Of a DNA stretch of 17,666 nucleotides, positions 7,642-14,298 are shown piece by piece. Every line of letters starts with the position of its first letter. The first letter of the stretch is position 1. The position numbers and the translations under genes were made by a program. The notes below the pieces were generated by a model. That model did not search any database, was not told where the DNA came from, and saw nothing but the letters and a program-made list of their open reading frames with translations. The DNA comes from Campylobacterota bacterium (lineage in GTDB: Bacteria; Campylobacterota; Campylobacteria; Campylobacterales; Sulfurospirillaceae): contig RZYK01000024.1 of the NCBI GenBank assembly GCA_009930355.1, positions 1-17,666 of the forward strand, read 5' to 3'.

Positions 7642-7815
7642 CTAATTAAACTTTTTTTTCAGCGACGCAAGTTCTGCTTTAAGCGCATCAAACTCTGCAT
7701 AAATTTTATCGTTTTCCATCACACTCCAACGATTGAAACCAATATAATAAAGCGTAATAAAATACGCCAACACGCATCCAGCAAACCCTAAAATATGTGT
7801 AATATTAAATTCCAT
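7642..7815 (-). CDS. Small membrane protein, 57 residues, function unknown
   Basis: Reading the minus strand from the ATG at 7815 gives 57 codons and a TAG at 7642. The N-terminal third is one transmembrane helix (residues about 7-26, ILGFAGCVLAYFITLYYIGF), followed by a charged, heptad-like tail (KIYAEFDALKAELASLKKKF, 37-56) that could form a short coiled coil. A good AAAGGAG site lies 5 nt upstream, and an extended -10 element (TGTTATAAT) lies about 36 nt upstream, so this looks like a genuine short gene. The topology resembles single-pass accessory subunits such as CcmD or CcoQ, but I see no motif that would assign it to either. It is oriented towards mltA, 78 nt away, and could share a transcript with it. 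Confidence 0.72.
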   Translation of the reverse strand: MEFNITHILGFAGCVLAYFITLYYIGFNRWSVMENDKIYAEFDALKAELASLKKKFN

Positions 7816-7850
7816 TGCGACTCCTTTTTTTAAGTATCTTACTGTCGCAG

Positions 7851-7859
7851 ATTATAACA
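7851..7859 (-). promoter_or_regulatory. Extended -10 promoter for the 57-residue gene
   Basis: TGTTATAAT on the minus strand (TGn plus a perfect TATAAT). The predicted transcript would start near 7844, giving a leader of about 30 nt that contains AAAGGAG. Confidence 0.55.
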
Positions 7860-7922
7860 TAAAAGAAGCTTGCGCAAAGTGTGATTTTAAAATTTCATAG
7901 ACTTTTCAAAGTTTAACAAAGG

Positions 7923-7928
7923 TAAAAT
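7923..7928 (+). promoter_or_regulatory. Candidate -10 box for the MFS/yqaA pair
   Basis: TAAAAT 35 nt upstream of the MFS start, preceded by an A/T-rich tract. It lies in the 147-nt spacer between divergent genes. Weak motif; listed because the operon must start in this spacer. Confidence 0.35.
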
Positions 7929-7962
7929 CAATCGTGATTAAATTTCGAGGAATAATGCATTC

Positions 7963-9279
7963 ATGTTAAAAACTGTTTTCCCCCTAACCCTGATTATTTC
8001 GCTTCGTTTCTTAGGTCTTTTTATCGTCTTACCTGTACTTTCTGTTTATGCACTTCACTTAGAAGGTTCGAGTGAATTTTTAGTCGGTATTACCATTGGT
8101 GGATATGCTATTACCCAAATGTTTTTACAAATTCCTTTTGGTATTTTATCCGATAAAATCGGACGGAAAATTACTATTTTTATTGGACTGGTTATCTTTA
8201 TGCTAGGCTCACTGGTGTGTGGTCTGAGTGAGAGCATTTATGGCTTGATGATAGGTCGTTTTTTACAAGGTGCTGGTGCAATTGGCGCTGTTGGAACGGC
8301 GATGATTAGCGATATGGTCAAAGAAGAAGTCCGTGCCAAAGCAATGGCAATTATGGGAGGAAGCATTGCGGCGAGTTTTGCTATCTCTATGATGTTAGGC
8401 TCAGTGATTGGTGGCTATTACGGTGTTGATAAACTCTTTTTTCTCACCGCTCTTTTTTGTCTTTTAGCGATTCTTATTCTCTACACCAAAGTTCCCAATC
8501 CTCCCAAAATCATCCATCACTATGGCGCAGATGAAGCAGAGCTTAAACACATTTTTAAAGATAAAAACCTGATGAAGATGAACATCACCAACATGCTTCA
8601 AAAAGGGATGATGACCCTAGCGTTTATGGTGATTCCTATCATTATGTTTAAAGAGTTTGGCTTTGAGAAAAAAGAGCTCTGGATGGTCTATCTGCCTGCC
8701 ATGGTTTGTGGCGTGCTTGCGATGGCACCTTCAGCCATTTTGGGAGAAAAAAAGCATAAAGCCAAAGAGATGCTCATGATTGGCATTGTCTTTTTTGGGA
8801 TTAGCTACGTCATGATGGGTTATGCTAAAAGTGCGCCATGGTTCATTGTCGGCGTAGTGCTCTTTTTTATTGGCTTTAATATGCATGAGCCTTTGATGCA
8901 ATCCATGGCAAGCAAATACGCGAAGATTCATCAAAAAGGGGCGGCACTTGGGGTTTTTAACTCTTTTGGCTATGCGGGAACCTTTGTGGGTGGTGTCTTT
9001 GGTGGTTTCTTTTTACAGCACTTTGGCATTATGGAAATTGCTTGGGTCATTTTTATTGCCTGTATTGTCTGGCTTTTCTTAATCGCCACCCTTAAAAATC
9101 CTAGCATCAATAAAAATCTTTATCTTCCTTTTGAGACGATTGACCTAACAAGAGTGCTACACCTAAGTCATGTCAAAGGTATTGTCGAGTGGTATCGCAA
9201 TGAGAGTGAACAGCTTTTGGTTGTCAAATACAACTCAGAACTCACCGATAAAGAGACCATTTTAGCCGTTTTGGAGTAG
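7963..9279 (+). CDS. MFS transporter, YajR-like, with C-terminal ferredoxin-like (YAM-type) domain
   Basis: Inner-membrane transporter of 438 residues with twelve predicted hydrophobic helices. Major facilitator motif A, GILSDKIGRK (60-69), lies between helices 2 and 3, and a helix-4 motif-B-like GRFLQGAGAIG is near 99-109; these are typical of proton-driven efflux permeases. After the last helix (about 378) comes a 60-residue soluble tail (IDLTRVLHLSHVKGIVEWYRNE … LLVVKYNSELTDKETILAVLE) with a beta-alpha-beta-beta-alpha-beta look, the layout known for the YAM domain of Escherichia coli YajR. The substrate is unknown. The AGGAA site is rather far from the ATG (about 10 nt). The downstream yqaA-like gene begins one nucleotide after the stop, so the two are coupled. 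Confidence 0.88.
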   Translation: MLKTVFPLTLIISLRFLGLFIVLPVLSVYALHLEGSSEFLVGITIGGYAITQMFLQIPFGILSDKIGRKITIFIGLVIFMLGSLVCGLSESIYGLMIGRFLQGAGAIGAVGTAMISDMVKEEVRAKAMAIMGGSIAASFAISMMLGSVIGGYYGVDKLFFLTALFCLLAILILYTKVPNPPKIIHHYGADEAELKHIFKDKNLMKMNITNMLQKGMMTLAFMVIPIIMFKEFGFEKKELWMVYLPAMVCGVLAMAPSAILGEKKHKAKEMLMIGIVFFGISYVMMGYAKSAPWFIVGVVLFFIGFNMHEPLMQSMASKYAKIHQKGAALGVFNSFGYAGTFVGGVFGGFFLQHFGIMEIAWVIFIACIVWLFLIATLKNPSINKNLYLPFETIDLTRVLHLSHVKGIVEWYRNESEQLLVVKYNSELTDKETILAVLE

Positions 9280-9280
9280 A

Positions 9281-9700
9281 GTGGAACTTCTTAGCCTCTT
9301 AGGAATCAGCTTCGCTTCCGCCACCCTTTTACCAGGGGGAAGCGAAGCTTTTTTGCTCTATCTTTTAAACGAATCCTTCAATCCGTATCTCCTCTTAGCC
9401 ATCGCCACATTGGGCAATACCTTAGGCTCATTTGTCAATTATCTTTTAGGAAAATACGCCTCGCATATTGCGCTTGAAAAAGGCTACATCAAAGCCAAAC
9501 ATCAGCACAAAGCCACGCTTCTTTTTGAGCGCTATGGCATGTGGAGCCTGCTCTTCTCATGGCTTCCCATCCTTGGTGACCCACTGACCTTTGTAGCAGG
9601 AATAGCACGCTTTGAATGGTGGAAGTTTTTACTCCTTGTAAGCATGGCAAAGGGGGCACGGTATTTGTTTATTTACGCAGGATTTTTAGCACTCATTTAG
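9281..9700 (+). CDS. yqaA: YqaA-family membrane protein (DedA/VTT superfamily)
   Basis: Polytopic membrane protein of 139 residues. It shows the YqaA pattern: an N-terminal re-entrant segment with LLPGGSEAFLL (17-27), LATLGNTLGSFVNYLLGKY (about 42-60) with its Gly/Asn pattern, FERYGMWSLLFSWLPILGDPLTFVAG (about 81-106), and a last helix ending in RYLFIYAGFLALI. Relatives in the VTT superfamily are linked to lipid-carrier recycling and proton-motive-force maintenance; no specific function is known for YqaA. It starts at GTG (9281), one base past the MFS stop. The ribosome site TTGGAG lies within the last codons of the MFS gene, so translation is probably coupled. Confidence 0.85.
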   Translation: MELLSLLGISFASATLLPGGSEAFLLYLLNESFNPYLLLAIATLGNTLGSFVNYLLGKYASHIALEKGYIKAKHQHKATLLFERYGMWSLLFSWLPILGDPLTFVAGIARFEWWKFLLLVSMAKGARYLFIYAGFLALI

Positions 9701-9730
9701 TTTACATGTAAAGATTTCTTTACATGTAAA
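9701..9730. repeat. Two tandem palindromes TTTACATGTAAA (copies 5 and 6)
   Basis: Exact copies at 9701-9712 and 9719-9730, separated by six bases (GATTTC) and starting directly after the yqaA stop codon. This is the only place in the window where two copies adjoin. Two self-complementary units this close could also pair with each other as one longer imperfect hairpin. Confidence 0.92.
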
Positions 9731-9882
9731 CCTTGTTTTCACATGAGAGTTCTTGCAGAACTTTAAACACGCCTTTAAAGCAAAGCTCTAAAGGCTACGT
9801 TAACACTGGGTTTTCCTCGGCGGAATGCCCACACACCCTTGGTGCTTTTCTTGCTTGCAAAAGGAGTTTTGCAAGATGTCTA
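9731..9882. other. Non-coding intergenic block with serial hairpins (candidate structured RNA or interspersed repeat)
   Basis: The spacer between convergent yqaA and the DsrE-like gene is locally more G+C-rich than the other spacers and holds several inverted repeats in a row: 9749-9761 (GTTCT/AGAAC); 9771-9795 (GCCTTTA with TAAAGGC, plus an inner AGC/GCT pairing and an AAA loop); 9808-9830 (GGG..TTCC with GGAA..CCC); 9834-9844 (CACC/GGTG); and 9854-9875 (CTTGCAAAA/TTTTGCAAG, loop GGAG). The last probably serves as a transcription end for the convergent genes, although U-tracts are short. A 61-codon open frame crosses the block (9733-9918) but has no ribosome site and runs antisense into the neighbouring gene, so I do not call it. 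I recognise no known RNA family. Confidence 0.45.
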
Positions 9883-10317
9883 TTAGAAACTAATATTTTG
9901 AAACGAAGCATCGACTAAATTTTTAGCGACCATTGGCGGTTTAGCAACACTCACACCTTCCACCAAAGCCGAAGCCTCTTTGCCTGCTGTAGGTAAAAAG
10001 AGTGGACACACTTGCACCGATGCGCCCGCTTTGATTAAACCTTGAAGTGCACTTTTAGGATTAACACTTTGACCATCACCTCGCTTAACACTTCCTGATT
10101 CAAACTCTTTGAGTGCTAAATTTCCCGCAGGACCGCATAAAGTAATGTTCACTTCCTTGCTGTGGTCTTTAAGTGCGCTGGTAGAGAGCACCATACCCAT
10201 CATTTGGGTTTGCGTATCCCCTGATGTAATCAGAACATTTAAGCCCTTAACCTCTTGAGCACTTAGAGGAAGCACCAAAGCACCTGCTACAACCATAGAT
10301 AAAAGAACCTTTTTCAT
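9883..10317 (-). CDS. Exported DsrE-like protein
   Basis: 144 residues with a clear Sec signal peptide (MKKVLLSMVVAGALVLPLSA, cleavage before Q21), so the mature protein is periplasmic. The mature part looks like a DsrE/DsrF/YchN-type alpha/beta fold: a first strand LNVLITSGDTQTQMMGMVLS, a second strand EVNITLCGPAG (C61), then ALQGLIKAGASVQVCPLFLP (C104). The second cysteine is at the place where sulfur-carrying family members keep theirs. A sulfur-relay role is possible but not shown, and exported members of unknown function are common. The start at 10317 is favoured over an open extension to 10389 because GGAGGTG lies 7 nt upstream and the signal peptide begins there. It has its own promoter candidate. 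Confidence 0.75.
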   Translation of the reverse strand: MKKVLLSMVVAGALVLPLSAQEVKGLNVLITSGDTQTQMMGMVLSTSALKDHSKEVNITLCGPAGNLALKEFESGSVKRGDGQSVNPKSALQGLIKAGASVQVCPLFLPTAGKEASALVEGVSVAKPPMVAKNLVDASFQNISF

Positions 10318-10350
10318 ATAACACCTCCATAATAATTTGAGATGAACAAT

Positions 10351-10380
10351 ACTATAATAAAATCTTAAACAGTTATGCAA
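10351..10380 (-). promoter_or_regulatory. Candidate promoter of the DsrE-like gene
   Basis: On the minus strand TTGCAT (10375-10380), 18 nt, TATAGT (10351-10356), followed by a leader of about 27 nt to the ATG at 10317. It lies in the 84-nt spacer behind the 168-residue membrane protein gene. Confidence 0.45.
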
Positions 10381-10401
10381 ATGTAACAAAAAAAGAGAAA
10401 T

Positions 10402-10908
10402 TTACCCTTTAAAATAGGTAAATTTTGCCCGAGAAGGAATAACCACAAGAAACCCTGCTAAAGCAAATAAGGTCAGATTCACCATCGTTGTAAAATCACC
10501 CGTTGTCAAGAACACAACAATTCCCAAAATAGCGATACTCTCAAAGAGAGCAAGATGCACAAACATAAGGCTTACATAACGGCTTTTAAACGTATTAAAT
10601 GCCTCTTCTTCACGCTCAAACGTTTGAGCCAAAACTTCTCGTGCCATTTTGGTATAGGCACGTTTAAAATGAAAAATTCCCGCCCCTAAAACAACACCCC
10701 CAACAAGATACGCCCACACAAGAAGATTGATATGGAGAAAAAACGTGCTACGTAATATCTCAGGTGAATATAAGACATTGATGGCACCTTGAGAGAGCAG
10801 CATATAGCAGACCAAAACATAAACAAACAACGCACCAACCATAGCAAACCAGATCACCATAAGCGTTGTTAAACTCTTTTGAGAGGCATTGGAAATTTTA
10901 AAAGACAT
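10402..10908 (-). CDS. Unknown four-helix membrane protein, 168 residues
   Basis: I do not recognise this protein. Four hydrophobic segments are visible (about 14-38, 56-80, 112-135, 141-158). Between the second and third is a charged cytoplasmic-type linker (KRAYTKMAREVLAQTFEREEEAFNTFKSRY, described by its ends at 82 and 111) that would form an amphipathic helix. His59 (FFLHIN) and His118 (FVHLAL) lie within or near helices, which could be haem or metal ligands, but that is only a guess. The ribosome site is AAAGGAG, 5 nt before the ATG. It lies 45 nt downstream of another unknown membrane protein, so the two probably form a pair in the same operon. Coding reality is supported by length, start signals and membrane character. 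Confidence 0.7.
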   Translation of the reverse strand: MSFKISNASQKSLTTLMVIWFAMVGALFVYVLVCYMLLSQGAINVLYSPEILRSTFFLHINLLVWAYLVGGVVLGAGIFHFKRAYTKMAREVLAQTFEREEEAFNTFKSRYVSLMFVHLALFESIAILGIVVFLTTGDFTTMVNLTLFALAGFLVVIPSRAKFTYFKG

Positions 10909-10953
10909 GTGACTCCTTTGTAGGTAGACCCTTTAGGTCTCAACGAGAAAATC

Positions 10954-11280
10954 TTAGTCAGATTTTTTGAGTTTTTCATCCAAAAGATGTAAAACCAAAA
11001 AAATGACAACAGCCAATATATGCGAGGTTAATCCAAAAAAAGCCCATAAAATGTAATTTTGATTCATTTTTTTAGCGCTACTGTAGAGCCAAATAGCAGC
11101 AACAAAATAGTGCAAATGCCCTAAAAACATTCCCAGACACACAAGCAAAGATGTCTGCCATACAGGCAATCCATTCACACTTTTAATAAAGGTTGTAAGC
11201 AGAGGTGTAGAAACCATAACAATGAGCGCTAAGGGCACATACCAAAAGAGAAGCTTTTCGACTTCGTGACGTAGATTCAT
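10954..11280 (-). CDS. Unknown three-helix membrane protein, 108 residues
   Basis: Small integral membrane protein with three hydrophobic segments (about 12-32, 42-67, 76-100) and a charged C-terminal tail (LDEKLKKSD). Histidines lie at 55, 57 (LGHLHYF), 87 and 98, so HLH and SHILAV could be membrane-facing metal or haem ligands; this is speculative. The ribosome site AGGAG lies about 5 nt upstream of the ATG. It follows moeA by 55 nt with no clear terminator and precedes the 168-residue membrane protein, so all may be transcribed from the moaD promoter. No family assigned. Confidence 0.7.
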   Translation of the reverse strand: MNLRHEVEKLLFWYVPLALIVMVSTPLLTTFIKSVNGLPVWQTSLLVCLGMFLGHLHYFVAAIWLYSSAKKMNQNYILWAFFGLTSHILAVVIFLVLHLLDEKLKKSD

Positions 11281-11303
11281 AAAACTCCTAAAAATTCTTA
11301 GCG

Positions 11304-11315
11304 CTTACATGTAAA
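11304..11315. repeat. Palindrome CTTACATGTAAA, one-mismatch copy (leader of 108-residue protein)
   Basis: Ten central bases form the palindrome TTACATGTAA (11305-11314). It lies about 24 nt upstream of the minus-strand start at 11280, between moeA and the membrane protein gene. Confidence 0.8.
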
Positions 11316-11335
11316 AAAGAGTTACGCCAGACATT

Positions 11336-12550
11336 TTACACGTCCAGCAACACCACCTCAACCCTCTCGCCTTTTTCGATTTTTTGCACATCTTTTTCCA
11401 CACGAAGCAAGGAGGGTTTATCCAAAAGATTGTTTAAAATAGCGCTACTACCCTCTTTTTTGCCTTCCAAATCAACGATAAGTTCACCATCGCAAAAACG
11501 AAGGTTACAGGCAGTAAATTCGACAAATTTGGAACGCTTTTTATAAAACTCACCCATTTTGGCTTGAATCGTAGGCAAAGCAAAGTTTTGAGAGCGCATT
11601 TTACGAAGCAGTGGAGCGATAAACAAAAAGGTGCACACCGAAGCACTGTATGGAAAACCTGGAAGGGCATAGATGTATTTATGTCCTGTTTTGACCACAC
11701 GAATGTGACGCCCTGGTTTCATGTACGAACCATCGATGATATTTTCGATTTTCATATCGGTCAAAATACTTTGCAAATAGTCAAAATCCCCTACACTGCC
11801 TCCGCCAGTAGTCACGACAATATCGCTCCAAAGAAGTGCTTGACGAAGTTGCTTTTCAATCACATCTCTCTCATCACGAATCAGCTTAAAACGCATGGTC
11901 TCGCAACCCAGTTGGCGCAAAATCGCTTCAACGGTGACATGATTTGAACTACGGATTTGGGCATACGACGTTTTTGGCTCGCCAAAATCTAAGATTTCAT
12001 TCCCTGTAGAGAGAATGGCAACACGGGGTTTCATAAAGACTTCGACTTGCACTAAACCCAATTCCGCCATCACGCCGATCTGTGCAAAACCAATTTTTGT
12101 ACCTTTTTTAATCAGCACTTCACCTGCATGATAGTTTTCCCCTACGGGTCGTACGGCAAAGCCTTTGGAGACAGCGGACGTGATATAAATTTTTCCCTCT
12201 TTAACGTCAACATTTTCAATGGGGATGAGCGTATCACTCCCCTCGCTCATCAACGTTCCTGTAAACGTTTTAACACACTCCCCTTTTTGAACCATGCCGT
12301 GTGTTTCGCTCCCAGCGGGAATAAAATCGCTGATAATAAGCGAGCCTAATTGTTGGTCGCTAAAACGAATAGCATACCCATCCATAGAAGAAGTTGCATG
12401 TGTTGGATTGTCTTCGAGTGCCACAATATCAACAGCAAGAAAGCGACCTAGCGCATCACCGATGAAAATATTTTCGACACCCATTTCTGTTTGTATAGAA
12501 TTTTCTAACGCCTTTAGGGTTTCATCAAAAGGAGGAAAATGTTGGCTCAT
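11336..12550 (-). CDS. moeA: Molybdopterin molybdenumtransferase
   Basis: Inserts molybdate into adenylylated molybdopterin to give active molybdenum cofactor. 404 residues with the normal MoeA domain order: N-terminal segment with DNPTHATSSMDGYAIR (47-62, usually N-P-P-F-D-x-S-A-M-D-G-Y-A); the central MoCF-binding domain from PRVAILSTGNE (175-185) to TTGGGSVGDFDY (247-258); KPGRHIRV (278-285); and LPGFPYSA (296-303); then the C-terminal beta domain (about 325-404). Differences from the common sequence are THATSSMDGY for PPFDNSAMDGY and KPGRHIRV for KPGKPxxxG, typical of a divergent branch, but catalytic acidic residues are present. The start at 12550 overlaps the moaE stop by four bases (ATGA), and AAGGCGG lies just before it. 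An open extension to 12640 is only read-through of the moaE frame region. A second MoeA paralogue in the genome is likely in this phylum. Confidence 0.95.
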   Translation of the reverse strand: MSQHFPPFDETLKALENSIQTEMGVENIFIGDALGRFLAVDIVALEDNPTHATSSMDGYAIRFSDQQLGSLIISDFIPAGSETHGMVQKGECVKTFTGTLMSEGSDTLIPIENVDVKEGKIYITSAVSKGFAVRPVGENYHAGEVLIKKGTKIGFAQIGVMAELGLVQVEVFMKPRVAILSTGNEILDFGEPKTSYAQIRSSNHVTVEAILRQLGCETMRFKLIRDERDVIEKQLRQALLWSDIVVTTGGGSVGDFDYLQSILTDMKIENIIDGSYMKPGRHIRVVKTGHKYIYALPGFPYSASVCTFLFIAPLLRKMRSQNFALPTIQAKMGEFYKKRSKFVEFTACNLRFCDGELIVDLEGKKEGSSAILNNLLDKPSLLRVEKDVQKIEKGERVEVVLLDV

Positions 12551-12993
12551 GCATCCGCCTTTAAGAGTCCATGACCTTGCAATAAATGGGAACGATCTTT
12601 TGCATAAATGCGTTTGCCATCGATTAAATCGTACTTCCAAATAGGGGCATTGGCTTTAAAATCTTCCACAAAATCGTTAATCAGTTTTAAGGCTACTTTA
12701 CGTTTAGGAGAGAGTACGGCTGAGATATAACTGGACGTGTGATTGGGCACATCACCACGTGAATGAGCCATAAGTAAATACGCATTTTGTGCTTTGGCTT
12801 TTGCCTGCCACGCATCAAACCAACTGTTTAGAATAGGCTCATAAATATCAAAACTAAGCCCCTCAATACCATCTTCATCCCGTACAATTCCTACAAAGGG
12901 AATAAATGCACCATAATTTTTATCGCAGATTTTATCGTACCACACAGCCAAAATCTCTTTTACATGTAAAGAGCCTTCATGCAATTCCAACAT
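12547..12993 (-). CDS. moaE: Molybdopterin synthase large subunit
   Basis: Catalytic subunit of molybdopterin synthase; moves two sulfurs from the MoaD thiocarboxylate to cyclic pyranopterin monophosphate. 148 residues, the usual length. GAFIPFVGIVRDEDG (28-42) is the family core, YLLMAHSRGDVPNHTSSYISAVLSPKR (about 72-98) the middle signature, and APIWKYD (about 115-121) contains the conserved active-site lysine. The ribosome site GGAGGA lies in the last two codons of moaD, three bases before this gene. The N-terminus carries SLHVK (8-12), encoded by a dispersed palindrome copy, a variable part of the family. The stop overlaps moeA. Confidence 0.95.
   Translation of the reverse strand: MLELHEGSLHVKEILAVWYDKICDKNYGAFIPFVGIVRDEDGIEGLSFDIYEPILNSWFDAWQAKAKAQNAYLLMAHSRGDVPNHTSSYISAVLSPKRKVALKLINDFVEDFKANAPIWKYDLIDGKRIYAKDRSHLLQGHGLLKADA
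12959..12970. repeat. Palindrome TTTACATGTAAA, copy 7 (inside moaE)
   Basis: Exact copy, here extended to an 18-bp perfect palindrome CTCTTTACATGTAAAGAG (12956-12973). On the minus strand it encodes Ser-Leu-His-Val-Lys at MoaE residues 8-12. Confidence 0.92.
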
Positions 12994-12996
12994 GGC

Positions 12997-13218
12997 TCAT
13001 CCTCCACACACAGGAGGTAAAAGAGAGATTTTATCCTCAGAAGCGATAGGCATGTTTAAATCGCACACCAAAGTATCATTGACCGCAACAGCGCAGATGG
13101 CAAGCCACTCTTGAAGTGCTTTATCCTCTTTAAAATAATTTTTGAGTTCATTCAAATTTGAGATATCCACATCAAGGCTAGGACGCCCAATCGGCCCTAA
13201 AAATTCAACTTTTGCCAC
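12997..13218 (-). CDS. moaD: Molybdopterin synthase sulfur carrier subunit
   Basis: Ubiquitin-like sulfur carrier of 73 residues ending in the obligatory Gly-Gly (VCGG), whose C-terminal carboxylate is thiolated (normally by MoeB and a sulfurtransferase, not in the window) and docks into MoaE. The beta-grasp pattern is visible: VEFLGPIGRPSLDVDI, a helix around 21-42, AVNDTLV, and DKISLLPPVCGG. The start is GTG (13218) with AAAGGA about 6 nt upstream, derived from the flank of a dispersed palindrome. The last two glycine codons (GGA GGA) also form the ribosome site for moaE. First gene of the moaD-moaE-moeA run. Confidence 0.95.
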   Translation of the reverse strand: MAKVEFLGPIGRPSLDVDISNLNELKNYFKEDKALQEWLAICAVAVNDTLVCDLNMPIASEDKISLLPPVCGG

Positions 13219-13229
13219 AATGATTCCTT

Positions 13230-13241
13230 TTTACATGTAAG
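13230..13241. repeat. Palindrome TTTACATGTAAG, one-mismatch copy (leader of moaD)
   Basis: Ten central bases are palindromic (TTACATGTAA, 13231-13240). It ends about 11 nt upstream of the GTG of moaD and runs on into the AAAAAGGAA ribosome site, as in the response regulator leader at 200-211. Confidence 0.82.
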
Positions 13242-13255
13242 AATTTAAAACGAAG

Positions 13256-13283
13256 AAAACAAGAGGAGAAAACCTCTCGTTTT
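13256..13283 (-). terminator. Intrinsic terminator after nifU
   Basis: Inverted repeat AAAAC-A-AGAGG / CCTCT-C-GTTTT (one internal mismatch, loop 13267-13272). On the minus strand it follows the nifU stop by 7 nt and is followed by TTTTCTTCG. It separates nifS-nifU from moaD-moaE-moeA. Confidence 0.72.
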
Positions 13284-13290
13284 ATACTTT

Positions 13291-14280
13291 TTAGATAGGT
13301 AATATTCGTATATTTTTGCTTAATTTTTCTTGCAAAACTGCTTCAATGGCAAAAAGTGTGCCTGTAGAGCTACTGGCACACCCACTGCATGCACCCAAAT
13401 AGCGAATGTAAACATCGGTCATACCATCATCGCCCTCTTTGATGTCAAGAATCTCAAGGTTTCCACCATCCATCACAAGCATTGGGCGAATATTTTCATC
13501 AATGACTGCTTCAATTTGTTGGAATTTTTTAACCACCGTTAGCTCTTCAAACGCAATACTACTTCCACCTTCAACCTGTGCATTCGAAATAGCAAGTAAA
13601 CGATCATGATCCATCTCTGCTCTGGTATCACGTAAAATATCGACCAAATAGTACTCTTTTTCTTCATGCCCACCAGGCTTCACACAGGACTTACAAAATG
13701 CACCCGCTTTGGTAAAGTTAGTAATTTGCTCAACGGTTGTTAAGTTATTAATACGAATCACTTCTTTAATCGTTCCAAGGCTCACTCTTGCACATTCGCA
13801 GACGATAATTTCATCTTCAAACGAAGCAGCATCTACCCCTTTAAACGAAGCAGCAGCAGCTTTAATAACATCGTATGCCATGACCGAACAGTGCATTTTT
13901 TGTGGTGGAACCGCAGGAATATCAGGATTGTCACGCATTGCTTTTTCAACATCAATATTGGTAATTTTAACCGCTTCAGAAACCGTTTTGCCAATGCAAA
14001 GCTCTGCCATCGTATCAGAACTAGCAATGGCGGTACCACAGCCAAAGCTTTTAAATTTTGCCGCTTTGATCACTTCAGTTGCTTCATCCACGATCCAGTA
14101 CAGTCTCACCGCATCGCCACAACTCTCTGCGCCAAAGTCTGCAATGACAAGCTTTCCGCCCATGTTTTTTGCATCTTCTTCAGTAAGCTCTCCCATATTT
14201 TTAGGGTTATTCATCAAATCTTGTACTTTTTGGCTGTATTCCTCCCAGATGGAGCCGCCAATCAAACTATTTTTTCCCAT
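13291..14280 (-). CDS. nifU: Fe-S cluster scaffold protein NifU (three-domain form)
   Basis: Scaffold on which NifS-derived sulfur and iron build transient [2Fe-2S]/[4Fe-4S] clusters. 329 residues with all three modules: an IscU-like N-terminal domain with cysteines C54 (AESCGDA), C81 (FGCGTA) and C131 (MHCSV), and D56; a central BFD-like [2Fe-2S] domain with CEC (161-163) and CKSC (196-199); and a C-terminal Nfu domain with GACSGC (C298, C301). All expected ligands are present. This long NifU is the housekeeping system in Campylobacterota, so its presence does not by itself mean nitrogen fixation. It lies 43 nt downstream of nifS on the same strand, with AAAGGA before the ATG and a palindrome copy in the spacer. 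Confidence 0.97.
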   Translation of the reverse strand: MGKNSLIGGSIWEEYSQKVQDLMNNPKNMGELTEEDAKNMGGKLVIADFGAESCGDAVRLYWIVDEATEVIKAAKFKSFGCGTAIASSDTMAELCIGKTVSEAVKITNIDVEKAMRDNPDIPAVPPQKMHCSVMAYDVIKAAAASFKGVDAASFEDEIIVCECARVSLGTIKEVIRINNLTTVEQITNFTKAGAFCKSCVKPGGHEEKEYYLVDILRDTRAEMDHDRLLAISNAQVEGGSSIAFEELTVVKKFQQIEAVIDENIRPMLVMDGGNLEILDIKEGDDGMTDVYIRYLGACSGCASSSTGTLFAIEAVLQEKLSKNIRILPI

Positions 14281-14298
14281 TTTCTATCCTTTAGAATC

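Noticed and set aside
9701..9730. CRISPR array or attachment site suggested by the tandem palindromes
   Set aside because: Only two 12-bp units with a 6-bp spacer, no cas genes, integrase or tRNA nearby; the same unit occurs singly all over the window.
9733..9918. 61-codon plus-strand open frame in the spacer after yqaA
   Set aside because: No ribosome site, hairpin-rich DNA, Cys/Ser-rich nonsense-like product, and it runs into the 3' end of the DsrE-like gene in antisense.
10926..10940. Short inverted repeat AGACC/GGTCT between the two unknown membrane protein genes
   Set aside because: Only a 5-bp stem without a T-run; too weak to call a terminator or operator.
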